DNA of 28,424 nucleotides from Bacteroidota bacterium (lineage in GTDB: Bacteria; Bacteroidota; Bacteroidia; Chitinophagales; Chitinophagaceae): the NCBI GenBank assembly GCA_023433755.1, contig JAEYUA010000167.1:1-28424 (forward strand), read 5' to 3'. The stretch's first letter is position 1; the number at the start of each line of letters is the position of its first letter. This document shows positions 1 through 7,382 of the stretch, one piece after another. The notes under the pieces are model-generated. The model was not told where the DNA came from. It was given only the letters and a program-made list of their open reading frames with translations, and made no database searches. The position numbers and the translations under genes are program-made.

Positions 1-131
1 TTCACATCCGCGTCCACCAGTGCCCGGCGAATCTCTTTCACCGTGGCGGCGATATTGAGTTCGGTGATCCTTCCCTGGCCTTTCAGATTCTTAAAGGCAC
101 CGTCTAACCGGTCTTGTAATGATTCAAACAT
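1..131 (-). CDS. ffh: Signal recognition particle protein Ffh, 5' end only
   Basis: The window holds the first 43 codons, read leftward from an ATG at 129-131; the rest lies outside. The visible N-terminus begins MFESLQDRLDGAF and continues with KGQGRI, then VKEIRRALVDADV. This is the helical N domain that opens Ffh proteins, ahead of the GTPase G domain and the 4.5S RNA-binding M domain. Ffh binds signal sequences as they leave the ribosome and delivers nascent chains to FtsY and the Sec translocon at the inner membrane. FtsY shares the NG architecture but normally carries an extra N-terminal region and does not open this way. A weak promoter-like TAAATATG lies 7 nt before the ATG. In many bacteria ffh is followed by rpsP, rimM and trmD; all three are in this window, but rpsP points the other way. 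Confidence 0.93.
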   Translation of the reverse strand, partial: MFESLQDRLDGAFKNLKGQGRITELNIAATVKEIRRALVDADV

Positions 132-269
132 AATAGCACATATTTATAGAGACCCGGTCCTGGACTGCCTTGTGGACCGGGGATGCAAAATTAAGCGCCA
201 GAGACATGCGAAAGGACGAAAGCAGATCATTAACAGAAAATAGGACCGGCCAGGGCCTTAAACAGGAAA

Positions 270-287
270 GGCCTCCTTTCGGAAGCC
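270..287 (-). terminator. Probable intrinsic terminator after the porin gene
   Basis: On the minus strand a 7-bp stem GGCTTCC/GGAGGCC (one G-U pair) encloses a GAAA loop and is followed by TTTCC. It lies about 110 nt past the stop of the porin-like gene and before ffh, so it would separate the two. The T-run is short, so the call is moderate. Confidence 0.45.
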
Positions 288-394
288 CTTCTTTATTTTC
301 ACCAGTCTATGGATTAACAGTCTGTTTTAACACGAGGCCTGAACATTTGGATATTGGATCGCCTGGTTTTCCAGGATCTGGTTTCAGATCATCA

Positions 395-1708
395 TTAGAA
401 ACCTACAACTGCCTGGATCACGTAACCGTTGAATTTACCACCATTGCGGATGTCAGACACTGCAAAGTTTTTATACTGTTGTTTTACATATTCGCCTTTC
501 AGCATTACGTTCCTTGTCAGGTACCAGCCGGCAGCAAAACTTGTGCGGTTGATATTGGTAGCTTCAGTCAAACCTGGCATTTCAGTGTCAACTGTGTTAT
601 ACCTTGCACCTACAAACACATTTTCTTTTGCACCCAGGCGGTAAATACCTTCTACTGCGATCTGGTCCATTTTACGGTCGGTTTTATCGGCAGCAGTACC
701 GGCATTACCTTTTGCTGTTTCATAAGTACCAAACAGTTCCAGTCCACCATATTTCAGGAAACCGTTCAGCATGATGGCTCTAACGTCCCTTGTAAAGTTT
801 GGAGCAAAACGTCCGGAGGTAAAGTTGGCTTTCAGGTCAGCACCTGCAGGCTCCATTACACCAAAGTAGTTAGATCCTGTACGGTCACCGGCATACAATA
901 CGTTCCGCTGTGAATTTTTGTTGATATACAATGAAGCACTACCTCTTACTCTCAGTTTGCTGGTCAGTTGTTTGTCAAGACCACCTTTGAAATAGAACGC
1001 AGGGTTTTTGGTAGAATCTCCGGTAGCATCGGGTTTTTGTTTGTTGATGGAAGAGTTGATGGTACCGTTGGTAACACCCACCATACCAAAGAATCCGAAT
1101 TTCTGCAGGTAGATTTCACCACCGATCTCAGTAGAGAAAGCATCTACAATATAGTTCTCAACAAATGGGTTGTAAAGAGCTGCGCCACCATCAGTTCTGC
1201 GGAAGTGCTGGTCGCCATAGTTAATTTCCATGTGACCGATTTTGATAGTAGCCATGTCCATCAGGTTATCCCAGAAAGCTCCTTTGAAAGGAAGTTTGTC
1301 GAACTGGATGTAACCACCTTTTACCCAGGTTTCATTGTGGTGACGGGCAGAAAGGTAAGTGGCCAGGTGCAAACGGATACCGTCGGCCAGTTGAACGTCA
1401 GTATTCAGGTTGGCTTGAGCCAGGTTAAATCCGGCACCCATCTGGTATAAAGGAGTTTCAAGTTTGTTGCTGTGCTTCAGGTTCTGGAAAGATTGCGTAA
1501 ATCCTGCACCGAAACGAACCCTCAGGCCTTCATAAGGAATGGTATCAGCCTGTTTGGTGGTTTCGAAAACATTTACACCTCTTTGATCATAAGGTCTGAA
1601 GTAAGATGGCCTCAGGTAAAATTCCCTGTCCTGGGCATTTACAGTGGTTGGCAGTACACCTGCAATTATAATGGCAAGCAGGATGTAGATTGATTTTGAA
1701 CTTTTCAT
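395..1708 (-). CDS. Outer-membrane porin-like beta-barrel protein
   Basis: The 437-residue product starts with a signal peptide (residues 1-26, lysine then a hydrophobic run, ending VNAQ). The remainder has alternating polar and hydrophobic strands typical of an outer-membrane barrel and ends in phenylalanine (QAVVGF), the usual barrel-assembly signal. Tracts such as VRFGAGFTQSF, IRLHLATYLSARHH and KENVFVGARYNTV look like barrel strands. It resembles hypothetical porins of Bacteroidota loosely related to phosphate-selective porin O/P; the substrate cannot be read from sequence. It sits 42 bp downstream of the yceI-type gene on the same strand, so the two may be co-transcribed, although a near-consensus TAACTTCG at 1729-1736 (minus) could give it its own promoter. 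A terminator candidate follows at 270-287. The barrel call is firm; the exact family is not. Confidence 0.75.
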   Translation of the reverse strand: MKSSKSIYILLAIIIAGVLPTTVNAQDREFYLRPSYFRPYDQRGVNVFETTKQADTIPYEGLRVRFGAGFTQSFQNLKHSNKLETPLYQMGAGFNLAQANLNTDVQLADGIRLHLATYLSARHHNETWVKGGYIQFDKLPFKGAFWDNLMDMATIKIGHMEINYGDQHFRRTDGGAALYNPFVENYIVDAFSTEIGGEIYLQKFGFFGMVGVTNGTINSSINKQKPDATGDSTKNPAFYFKGGLDKQLTSKLRVRGSASLYINKNSQRNVLYAGDRTGSNYFGVMEPAGADLKANFTSGRFAPNFTRDVRAIMLNGFLKYGGLELFGTYETAKGNAGTAADKTDRKMDQIAVEGIYRLGAKENVFVGARYNTVDTEMPGLTEATNINRTSFAAGWYLTRNVMLKGEYVKQQYKNFAVSDIRNGGKFNGYVIQAVVGF

Positions 1709-1750
1709 TGTTGTAAATTGTAATGTGACGAAGTTAGATTTCAGTTATAA

Positions 1751-2371
1751 TTAGTTTCCGTTGAATTTGATGCTGTAATCAATGGTCAGGTTGTCGCCGG
1801 TTTTAAGTGCTCCCATCATGAATGAAGGAGGTTTGATACCGAAATCAGACATTTTGATTTTCTGACTACCAGTAACACTCAGGCTGCGGTCGGCATTTAA
1901 AACACCATTGGCAGTGAGGGTAACTTCTTTTGCAACACCTGAAATGGTAAGCATGCCAACAGCTTTGATCAGGTATTTATTACCGCCCTGGGAAGTAACG
2001 GTAGAAGAGTTCATTTTGAAATTCACATGAGTGTATTTTTCAGCATTCATGGCTTTATAAGCCCTGGTGTCGAGCAGGTTTTCACCGCTTTTGAGGGATT
2101 TAACCGGGATGCTGAGGCTCAAACCGTTGATGGATACCAGTCCGGCAGCGGCGGACTGCATGGTGAACTGTGCGAAACATACATAATCAGTTCCCTTCAT
2201 TGACCAATCGTGCAGATTGGATGTGCCGCTGACCTTGATTTCAGAAGTAGCGGAACGGGAAGTAAAAGTTGTTTGAGCAAAAATTGACTGGGATATAAAT
2301 AAGCTGACCAGGAGGGTTAAAATGGGAAAAGCTGATTTATAAGCAGCGGCTGCGGGAGATTTACTTTTCAT
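1751..2371 (-). CDS. YceI family periplasmic lipocalin-like protein
   Basis: The product is 206 residues. A signal peptide spans about residues 1-33 (hydrophobic run LTLLVSLFISQSIFAQ). The mature part carries the YceI signature IKVSGTSNLHDWSMKG and later the strands HVNFKMNSSTV, LTISGVAKEVTL and IDYSIKF, which fit the single beta-barrel of the YceI fold. YceI proteins bind isoprenoid-like lipids in the periplasm, and in Bacteroidota they often accompany outer-membrane or redox proteins. The neighbour downstream is a porin-like protein on the same strand. The start is the ATG at 2369-2371; a promoter -7 box TAGTTTTG lies about 25 nt upstream. The family call is strong, but no ligand can be inferred. 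Confidence 0.9.
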   Translation of the reverse strand: MKSKSPAAAAYKSAFPILTLLVSLFISQSIFAQTTFTSRSATSEIKVSGTSNLHDWSMKGTDYVCFAQFTMQSAAAGLVSINGLSLSIPVKSLKSGENLLDTRAYKAMNAEKYTHVNFKMNSSTVTSQGGNKYLIKAVGMLTISGVAKEVTLTANGVLNADRSLSVTGSQKIKMSDFGIKPPSFMMGALKTGDNLTIDYSIKFNGN

Positions 2372-2396
2372 GGTTTTTGTTTTAATGTTGAAGACA

Positions 2397-2404
2397 CAAA
2401 ACTA
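2397..2404 (-). promoter_or_regulatory. -7 promoter box for the yceI-type gene
   Basis: TAGTTTTG on the minus strand matches the Bacteroidota -7 consensus TAnnTTTG exactly. It lies 25 nt before the ATG at 2371. No clear TTG was found at the -33 distance. Confidence 0.5.
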
Positions 2405-2470
2405 TTTCCGCCGCCCGCCGATTTGGATGACTTGGAGGTTTGGATAATATGAGTTTAAATGCCCCGGATT

Positions 2471-2526
2471 CTGACCTGTGTTATCCCATTTGGCCAGGAA
2501 GCCGGCAAAAACCTGACACAGGTCAG
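2471..2526. repeat. 11-bp perfect inverted repeat between yceI and rpsP
   Basis: CTGACCTGTGT at 2471-2481 is the exact reverse complement of 2516-2526, with a 34-nt spacer. It lies in the 327-bp divergent gap 2372-2698, upstream of the predicted rpsP transcription start and on the far side of the yceI promoter. It could be an operator or a folded RNA element. Nothing else is recognisable in 2527-2600. Confidence 0.5.
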
Positions 2527-2609
2527 CAAAACAGGCAGGGCCAAGGGGGTTTTAGGCGGAAAAAAGGAGATGCATATCCTGATTTAAGGGGAATTTTACC
2601 TTCTGGATA

Positions 2610-2640
2610 TTGTCATTATCAGTTGCTTAACTTAGATTTG
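2610..2640 (+). promoter_or_regulatory. Promoter of rpsP, with a leader hairpin at 2643-2659
   Basis: TTG at 2610-2612 is followed after exactly 20 nt by TAGATTTG at 2633-2640, a full match to the Bacteroidota TTG / TAnnTTTG promoter. Transcription should start near 2645, giving a leader of about 50 nt. A 7-bp hairpin TCCCGCC/GGCGGGA with a TTG loop (2643-2659) therefore falls at the very 5' end of the mRNA. Confidence 0.6.
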
Positions 2641-2698
2641 CATCCCGCCTTGGGCGGGACTAACAATTATTGTTCACGCATTTAAATTTCTATTTAAG

Positions 2699-3145
2699 AT
2701 GCCAGTTAAAATCCGTTTACAGAGACACGGGTCCAAGAAGCGACCCTTCTACTTCATTGTTGTTGCAGACGCACGCAGCCCCCGCGATGGTAAATTCATT
2801 CAGAAACTCGGTACTTACAACCCCCTGACAACACCTGCCACTGTGCAGCTTGACCGTCAGAAGGCAATGGACTGGTTGCACAAAGGTGCCCAGCCCACTG
2901 ATACCGTGAGAAAGATCTTATCATACAAAGGCGTGTTATACCTGAAGCATTTATTGCGTGGTGTATCACTTGGCTTGTTTGATGAAGCAACAGCCATGAC
3001 AAAATTCCAGAGTTGGCATTCAGAGCATGAAGCTCAAATGCGTAAACGCCAGGAAGAAGCTCAGCGTGACAGAAGAGGCAGAAGAAATCCTCCGTACCAG
3101 CGCCGCGAAAGAAGACCGGCTGCTAACGAGGGTTCAGAAGGCTGA
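2699..3145 (+). CDS. rpsP: 30S ribosomal protein bS16
   Basis: The first 80 or so residues are a canonical bS16: MPVKIRLQRHGSKKRPFYF, then ADARSPRDGKFIQKLGTYNP and a region with the bS16 pattern PTDTVRKILSYKGVL. bS16 binds 16S rRNA helices in the small-subunit body and is needed for assembly. At 148 residues the protein is much longer than the roughly 80-90 residues common in proteobacteria. The extra C-terminal tail is charged and rich in Arg, Glu and Gln (EAQRDRRGRRN, YQRRERRPAANEGSEG), a feature often seen in Bacteroidota. It has its own promoter (2610-2640) and a terminator (3174-3203), so it is transcribed alone rather than with rimM as in many bacteria. Confidence 0.97.
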   Translation: MPVKIRLQRHGSKKRPFYFIVVADARSPRDGKFIQKLGTYNPLTTPATVQLDRQKAMDWLHKGAQPTDTVRKILSYKGVLYLKHLLRGVSLGLFDEATAMTKFQSWHSEHEAQMRKRQEEAQRDRRGRRNPPYQRRERRPAANEGSEG

Positions 3146-3173
3146 TCTCGCACCCAAGACCTTCAAAAAAATT

Positions 3174-3203
3174 AATCCCGGTGGTTTCACCGGGATTTTT
3201 TTA
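3174..3203 (+). terminator. Strong intrinsic terminator after rpsP
   Basis: A perfect 10-bp stem AATCCCGGTG/CACCGGGATT with a GTTT loop is followed by a run of T. The preceding A-run lets the hairpin also work leftward. It lies between the convergent rpsP and the secreted hypothetical gene, whose stop codon begins at 3203. Confidence 0.9.
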
Positions 3204-3914
3204 TTCTTTATTTTCTCCATTCAGGAAGCTGAACAGGGCCAGCAGATCCTTCTCATTGCTCAAATCAACTTTATTTTTTTGCAGATAATCTTTCAGTTCT
3301 TTTTCCTGTTTGGAGAAGAGGTTATATAAATTCTTTTTCGTTGCAGTAAAAGAATTCCGGTGCCTGTCCATCAACAGGAATTTCGATTCTTTTTTATATA
3401 CCGCGTTTTCATCCAGGTTCAGCCAGGTTACCTGTGGCATTTCATCTGTCGTAAATGTTCTTTCCGAATTCACCGAGGATACGGCCGAATAAGTTCCATA
3501 AGCGCCTTTTTTTTCTTTCCCCACAAGTGATATGGATTCTTTTTTTGCAAGATTCACCTCTGGATAATGGGTAATGAGGTAAGCGTAGGATTTGTCGGCA
3601 TAGAAAAAAGTATCCTGGTTCAAAATGAACATGCTGAATAGTTCCGGCTGGGCCAGGATCATGGTATCTCCCTTTCCATTGATAAAGAACATCTGTTCAT
3701 TGAGACGGTGATAATTGAGCTTTGCTTCCATCACTGCATTGTCACGGTAAACAAGCCTGCTGCTGACAAACTCAGGATATTTGAAAACAACACTCATCAG
3801 CTTTTCGCGGGAGCCGTCCTTCAGGTTATTTACATTGATCCTCTTGCTGCTGGAATCCTGGGCCTGGATAGCCAGGGCGGTGATGAAAGAAAAGAAAAAA
3901 AGAATCGTTCTCAT
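3201..3914 (-). CDS. Secreted protein of unknown function
   Basis: I chose the ATG at 3912-3914, not an earlier in-frame start at 3983, because it begins a classic signal peptide: MRTILFFFSFITALAIQAQD. The mature protein (237 residues in total) has no domain I recognise. It contains strand-rich stretches (LVYRDNAVMEAKLNYHRLNE, MILAQPELFSMFILNQDTFFY) and a charged helical C-terminus (LFSKQEKELKDYLQKNK, SNEKDLLALFSFLNG). It is probably periplasmic or on the outer membrane, since no lipobox cysteine is seen. It is convergent with rpsP and shares its terminator; its 5' side is divergent to rimM 85 bp away. Function unknown. Confidence 0.75.
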   Translation of the reverse strand: MRTILFFFSFITALAIQAQDSSSKRINVNNLKDGSREKLMSVVFKYPEFVSSRLVYRDNAVMEAKLNYHRLNEQMFFINGKGDTMILAQPELFSMFILNQDTFFYADKSYAYLITHYPEVNLAKKESISLVGKEKKGAYGTYSAVSSVNSERTFTTDEMPQVTWLNLDENAVYKKESKFLLMDRHRNSFTATKKNLYNLFSKQEKELKDYLQKNKVDLSNEKDLLALFSFLNGENKE

Positions 3915-3987
3915 GCCGGTGTTTTTTGTACTTACGTAAAATACACAATTTGGTTGCAATGGGAAGGTTTTAGTTGCGGGCATCGGC

Positions 3988-3995
3988 TAACTTTG
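3988..3995 (+). promoter_or_regulatory. -7 promoter box of rimM, almost touching the start codon
   Basis: TAACTTTG fits TAnnTTTG exactly and is separated from the ATG at 4000 by only GCGG. Transcription from it would begin within about 2 nt of the start codon. Confidence 0.55.
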
Positions 3996-3999
3996 GCGG

Positions 4000-4515
4000 A
4001 TGACGGAGTATTTCAGGATTGGCAAACTGGTAACGGCATTCGGGCTGAAGGGAGAAGTTGTTTTGAAGCATAATCTTGGAAAAAAAACTTCTCTCAAGGG
4101 ACTGACGGCTTTTTTTATTGAAGAAAAAAAAGGAAATTTTCTTCCCTGGTTCATAGAATCCAGCCGCATCAAGAATGAAGAAGAGGTATTCCTTAAACTG
4201 GAAGGGGTTAATACCAAGGAAGCTGCCACAAGGCTCACCCAGAAGGAAGTATGGCTTCCTGAAGCTGATTTCAAAAAATTTTCTGCCAAATCATCACCCA
4301 TCAACCTGCTCGGATACGAGATGGTTGAAGACAGCCAGGTGCTGGGGCTCATCCGCGAAGTGATTGAGCAACCCCACCAGTTGTTATGCCGGATAGAATA
4401 TAAAAACAGTGAAGCTTACATACCCCTGCATGAGGAAACCCTGTTGAAAATTGACAACCGGAAAAAACAGGTTATTGTTTCGCTGCCTCCAGGATTACTG
4501 GAAATTTATCAGTAG
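4000..4515 (+). CDS. rimM: Ribosome maturation factor RimM
   Basis: The 171-residue product has the RimM layout. The N-terminal beta-barrel domain opens MTEYFRIGKLVTAFGLKGEV, where the IGKxxxxFGLKGEV signature is diagnostic. It runs through NTKEAATRLTQKEVWLPEAD to a C-terminal PRC barrel (LLGYEMVEDSQVLGLIREVIEQPHQ, then EAYIPLHEETLLKID). RimM binds uS19 and helps mature the 3' domain of 16S rRNA during 30S assembly. In the classical operon it sits between rpsP and trmD. Here rpsP is 0.85 kb upstream behind a terminator and an opposing gene, and trmD is 10 kb downstream. Its last 44 nt overlap the end of the convergent DinB-family gene. Confidence 0.95.
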   Translation: MTEYFRIGKLVTAFGLKGEVVLKHNLGKKTSLKGLTAFFIEEKKGNFLPWFIESSRIKNEEEVFLKLEGVNTKEAATRLTQKEVWLPEADFKKFSAKSSPINLLGYEMVEDSQVLGLIREVIEQPHQLLCRIEYKNSEAYIPLHEETLLKIDNRKKQVIVSLPPGLLEIYQ

Positions 4516-5080
4516 AGATACCCACAGCTTTCACCGCATTCCTGGCCTGTATCATATGCCTTTGCTGGTGTGCTACAAGGAAACGCAGGATATCACCCAG
4601 TTTTAAACGGATAAAACGGCTGATGGTGATGGGCACCCTGATATTATTGAGGTTGCGCTTTTTCGCGATCTCCAGTAAATGCAGGAACTTCTGCTGCTGT
4701 TTGAAGAACTCATTAAATACCTGCTCAACATTCAGACCTTTTGACGGAGAGAAATTTTTAAGGGTCTTCATTTTGTTTTTGATCTCATATACGTTGGTGG
4801 GTGCGATCATCCTGGTAAAATAATTCCCCCAGAAACCGGGCAGGAACCAGGCATTCTGGTCCCTAGTTATGGGTACCATAGCCTTCTCGATCAACGGAAG
4901 GTAATGACGGTTATACATATTGAGATGCTCAATGGTTTGCGCCACACTCCAGGCGCCTTCGGCAGAAGCATAGTTGAGTTTAACAGGATCAGCGGTCCTT
5001 AAGTGTTCAGCGGCGGCGATCAACTGCCTGATATCCGACTCCAGTTGACCAATCAATTCTTCGCTTTTAAATTTTTTCAT
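4472..5080 (-). CDS. DinB superfamily protein (putative metal-dependent four-helix enzyme)
   Basis: This 202-residue helical protein has the DinB/YfiT-like fold. Candidate metal ligands are His52 (QTIEHLN) and the C-terminal pair His171 and His175 (VAHQQRHMIQ), the arrangement typical of the superfamily. Family members include thiol-dependent transferases using bacillithiol, mycothiol or glutathione, and many uncharacterised proteins, so the substrate is unknown. It is not a DNA polymerase in spite of the shared DinB name with the next gene. It is convergent with rimM, overlapping it by 44 bp, so the coding ends constrain each other. No signal peptide is present, so it is cytoplasmic. Confidence 0.8.
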   Translation of the reverse strand: MKKFKSEELIGQLESDIRQLIAAAEHLRTADPVKLNYASAEGAWSVAQTIEHLNMYNRHYLPLIEKAMVPITRDQNAWFLPGFWGNYFTRMIAPTNVYEIKNKMKTLKNFSPSKGLNVEQVFNEFFKQQQKFLHLLEIAKKRNLNNIRVPITISRFIRLKLGDILRFLVAHQQRHMIQARNAVKAVGISTDKFPVILEAAKQ

Positions 5081-5214
5081 CTTGAGGTTTTTGGCTTTCT
5101 ATGATGATTCAAATTACAGACCACCCTTTCCTGCTGCCCGGCCGGCTAAAACTGTCGGGTTCGAGGTAAAAATTACACAGCCCGGTTTTAATTTCCTGGC
5201 TTGCGGATTTTAGT

Positions 5215-5222
5215 TAGGTTTG
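5215..5222 (+). promoter_or_regulatory. -7 promoter box of DNA polymerase IV
   Basis: TAGGTTTG matches TAnnTTTG and is followed after GCC by GTG at 5226. The possible TTG start at 5220 lies inside this box, which argues that GTG 5226 is the true start. Confidence 0.5.
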
Positions 5223-5225
5223 GCC

Positions 5226-6386
5226 GTGGCCGATTCCATCCGACATATTGCCCATTTTGACCTTGATGCTTTTTTTGTGTCTGTTGAAGTATTAAAAGAC
5301 CCTTCCCTCAAAGGTAAAGCTATCATTGTTGGCGGCGACGGACAAAGAGGTATCGTGGCAGCCTGCAGTTATGAAGCCCGTAAATACGGAATTCAGAGTG
5401 CCATGCCGGCGCTAACGGCCAAACGATTATGCCCCCATGCCATTTTCCTGAGAGGCAGTTACCATGACTACAGTAAATATTCCCGGATGGTCACTTCCAT
5501 CATTGCTGATGCAGTACCTCTATATGAGAAAGCATCAGTAGATGAATTTTATATCGACCTCACGGGCATGGATAAATTCTTTGGTGTTCGTAATTACACC
5601 AGGGAATTGCGGGAGAAGATCATTAGAGAAACCGGTCTGCCTATTTCCTATGGTTTATCTACCAGTAAACTGGTCAGCAAAATGGCTACGAATGAAGCCA
5701 AACCGAATGGATACCTGGAAGTGCCGCCGGGCAGGGAAACCGCTTTCCTCTGGCCTCTTACGGTAGATAAGATTCCCGGAGTTGGCAAACAAACCGAAGT
5801 GGAACTGCGCAACCTGGGCATTTTTACAATCGAACAGATCGCGAAGACTCCACCAGACCAGTTGGAACATGCCTTTGGAAAATGGGGAAAGAAATTATGG
5901 GAAAAAGCACATGGCATTTCTCTTTCTGCTGTTGAACCCTACAGCGAACAAAAATCCCTTTCGCGGGAAAATACTTTCGAGGCCGACAGTAACGATCATG
6001 ATCACCTGTATACGGAACTGGTGCGGCTCACAGAACAGGTGGGCTATGACCTGCGTGAAGAAGAAAAACTGGCTGGCTGTGTAACCATTAAATTAAGGTA
6101 TGCGGATTTCACAACAGTCACCCGGCAGGAGATGATCAACTATACTGCACTTGACAATATCCTGCTGGCAAAAGTGAAAGACCTATTTGATAAACTTTAC
6201 AGGAAAGGAGAAAAGGTGAGGCTGCTGGGAGTGAAACTCAGCCACCTGGTGCCCATGACCATCCAGATGAATTTATTTGACAATGCCGCTGAAAAGCTGG
6301 AACTGTTCAAAACCGTAGACGGGATCAAGAACCAGTTTGGCAGCGACCTGCTAACCAAGGCTTCAGCAATGAGAAAAAAGAAATGA
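5226..6386 (+). CDS. dinB: DNA polymerase IV (Y-family translesion polymerase)
   Basis: From the GTG at 5226 the protein is 386 residues, usual for Pol IV. The palm begins IAHFDLDAFFVSVE, giving Asp12 as first catalytic acid and Phe17 as the likely steric gate against ribonucleotides. The second catalytic pair is Asp106-Glu107 in SVDEFYIDLTG. The helix-hairpin-helix segment IPGVGKQTEVELRNLGI follows, then the little-finger domain. QMNLF (about 347-351) fits a sliding-clamp binding motif, placed some 40 residues before the end rather than at the extreme C-terminus. The enzyme copies past damaged bases with low fidelity. A longer reading from TTG 5220 adds two residues but falls within the promoter -7 box. 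No LexA-like operator was recognised. A hexamer repeat starts two bases after the stop. Confidence 0.95.
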   Translation: MADSIRHIAHFDLDAFFVSVEVLKDPSLKGKAIIVGGDGQRGIVAACSYEARKYGIQSAMPALTAKRLCPHAIFLRGSYHDYSKYSRMVTSIIADAVPLYEKASVDEFYIDLTGMDKFFGVRNYTRELREKIIRETGLPISYGLSTSKLVSKMATNEAKPNGYLEVPPGRETAFLWPLTVDKIPGVGKQTEVELRNLGIFTIEQIAKTPPDQLEHAFGKWGKKLWEKAHGISLSAVEPYSEQKSLSRENTFEADSNDHDHLYTELVRLTEQVGYDLREEEKLAGCVTIKLRYADFTTVTRQEMINYTALDNILLAKVKDLFDKLYRKGEKVRLLGVKLSHLVPMTIQMNLFDNAAEKLELFKTVDGIKNQFGSDLLTKASAMRKKK

Positions 6387-6387
6387 T

Positions 6388-6423
6388 CTCTTTCTCTTTC
6401 TGTTTCTCTTTCTGTTTCTCCTT
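6388..6423 (+). repeat. Hexamer tandem array (CTSTTT x6)
   Basis: Six consecutive hexamers of CTCTTT or CTGTTT (the last CTCCTT) begin one base after the dinB stop codon. All-pyrimidine on plus apart from G at two positions. It is the reverse-complement relative of the array at 15241-15276, sharing an 18-nt identical word (6403-6420). Confidence 0.85.
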
Positions 6424-6474
6424 CCCCTCTTGCAACTTCCACTTCCCAAGACTATTTTACAGGCAAATACCTTT

Positions 6475-7281
6475 ATGAACAGACGTAATTTCCTGCAAAA
6501 AACCAGCCTGGCTGCGATAGCCGCCGCCAGTCTTCCGCTAGCGGCGAGGGCCCGTAAACCCAAACAGACTGATACCCAAACCTACAGGTCTGAAAACATG
6601 GGTGAGGCTAAAGAAACACTCTATGGCCTTTCCATTGATGAAACCATCCTGGATAGTTTTTCATCTGCTTCAGAAGAAGAAAAAACGATCATGCTTTCTG
6701 TAAAATATTATAAAACCACCGCCAGGGATTCACCTTCGCGTTCCGGCAACTATAAATTGAGAGTGGGCTCCGTAAGAAAAGGTGATAATGATCGTTACAT
6801 CCTTGAAACAAAAGTGGAAAAGATCTCCAGCAGTTATGATCTGCCCAAAGCCATCTCAAAAAAAATAACCCTGAAACTGAAAAACAGGGAGTATATAGTA
6901 ATTGAGGGAAAGAAAGATGCCGTGGCCAAACTTAAATATGTTGAATCGAGTTCCTCTGACGAAGATTGCTTCCTTACCACGGCCTGCGTGCATCACAGGC
7001 AACTGCAGGATGATTGTATGGAGTTGCAAACCTTACGAAACCTGCGTGAGCAATATATGCGGGGACAGGAGGAAGGCAACCTGCTTATCAGCCAGTACTC
7101 GGTGCTGGGACCATCCATTGTAAAAGGCATCAATAGCTGTGAGAACAGTGCCGATATCTATGATTATATGTACCAGCATATGATCCTGCCTTCGGTTGAA
7201 CTGGTGCAGTGTGGCCAGCATGAGGAAGCTGTTCAATACTATAAAACATTTGTAAAAGCCCTTTACGAAAAATATTGCTGA
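6475..7281 (+). CDS. Tat-exported protein with CFI-box domain
   Basis: I place the start at ATG 6475, not 6430, because it opens with a twin-arginine signal: MNRRNFLQKTSLAAIAAA, ending near LAARA. The 268-residue protein then has a low-complexity middle with beta-type segments (residues 70-157). A C-terminal domain begins with DCFLTTAC (164-171), continues DDCMELQTLRNLREQYM (179-195) and ends with SVELVQCGQHEEAVQYYKTF. This matches the pattern of the CFI-box family, which has a CF[IL]xT motif followed by an LRxxRxxYL helix. The biochemical role of that family is not known to me. Three of the cysteines lie within 16 residues (165, 171, 181), so metal or disulphide bonding is conceivable. It stands alone between dinB and the dipeptidase and has a terminator. 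Confidence 0.7.
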   Translation: MNRRNFLQKTSLAAIAAASLPLAARARKPKQTDTQTYRSENMGEAKETLYGLSIDETILDSFSSASEEEKTIMLSVKYYKTTARDSPSRSGNYKLRVGSVRKGDNDRYILETKVEKISSSYDLPKAISKKITLKLKNREYIVIEGKKDAVAKLKYVESSSSDEDCFLTTACVHHRQLQDDCMELQTLRNLREQYMRGQEEGNLLISQYSVLGPSIVKGINSCENSADIYDYMYQHMILPSVELVQCGQHEEAVQYYKTFVKALYEKYC

Positions 7282-7299
7282 CCTCCTTTTTTCGTCCGT

Positions 7300-7333
7300 A
7301 AACCTGCCATGATACATTCTGGCAGGTTTTTTT
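7300..7333 (+). terminator. Intrinsic terminator after the CFI-box gene
   Basis: A 10-bp stem AAACCTGCCA/TGGCAGGTTT with a 10-nt loop is followed by seven T. It ends only about 20 bp before the -7 box of the dipeptidase gene, so its T-run may double as part of the next promoter. Confidence 0.85.
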
Positions 7334-7350
7334 GTGCACCCCTCCCTTCT

Positions 7351-7358
7351 TATCTTCG
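7351..7358 (+). promoter_or_regulatory. Probable -7 box of the M20 dipeptidase gene
   Basis: TATCTTCG differs from TAnnTTTG at one position. TTTG at 7331-7334 lies 16 nt upstream, slightly short of the usual spacing. A start near 7363 would give a 20-nt leader. Confidence 0.4.
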
Positions 7359-7382
7359 TTCAGTTACCTGAAAAAAATTAAT

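Noticed and set aside
2440..2685. An 81-codon plus-strand reading frame upstream of rpsP
   Set aside because: It has no recognisable domain, spans the inverted repeat and the rpsP promoter, and its composition is not protein-like.
4472..6386. Two adjacent DinB genes as a duplicated DNA repair pair
   Set aside because: The names coincide but the families are unrelated: one is a small metal-binding helical protein, the other is DNA polymerase IV.
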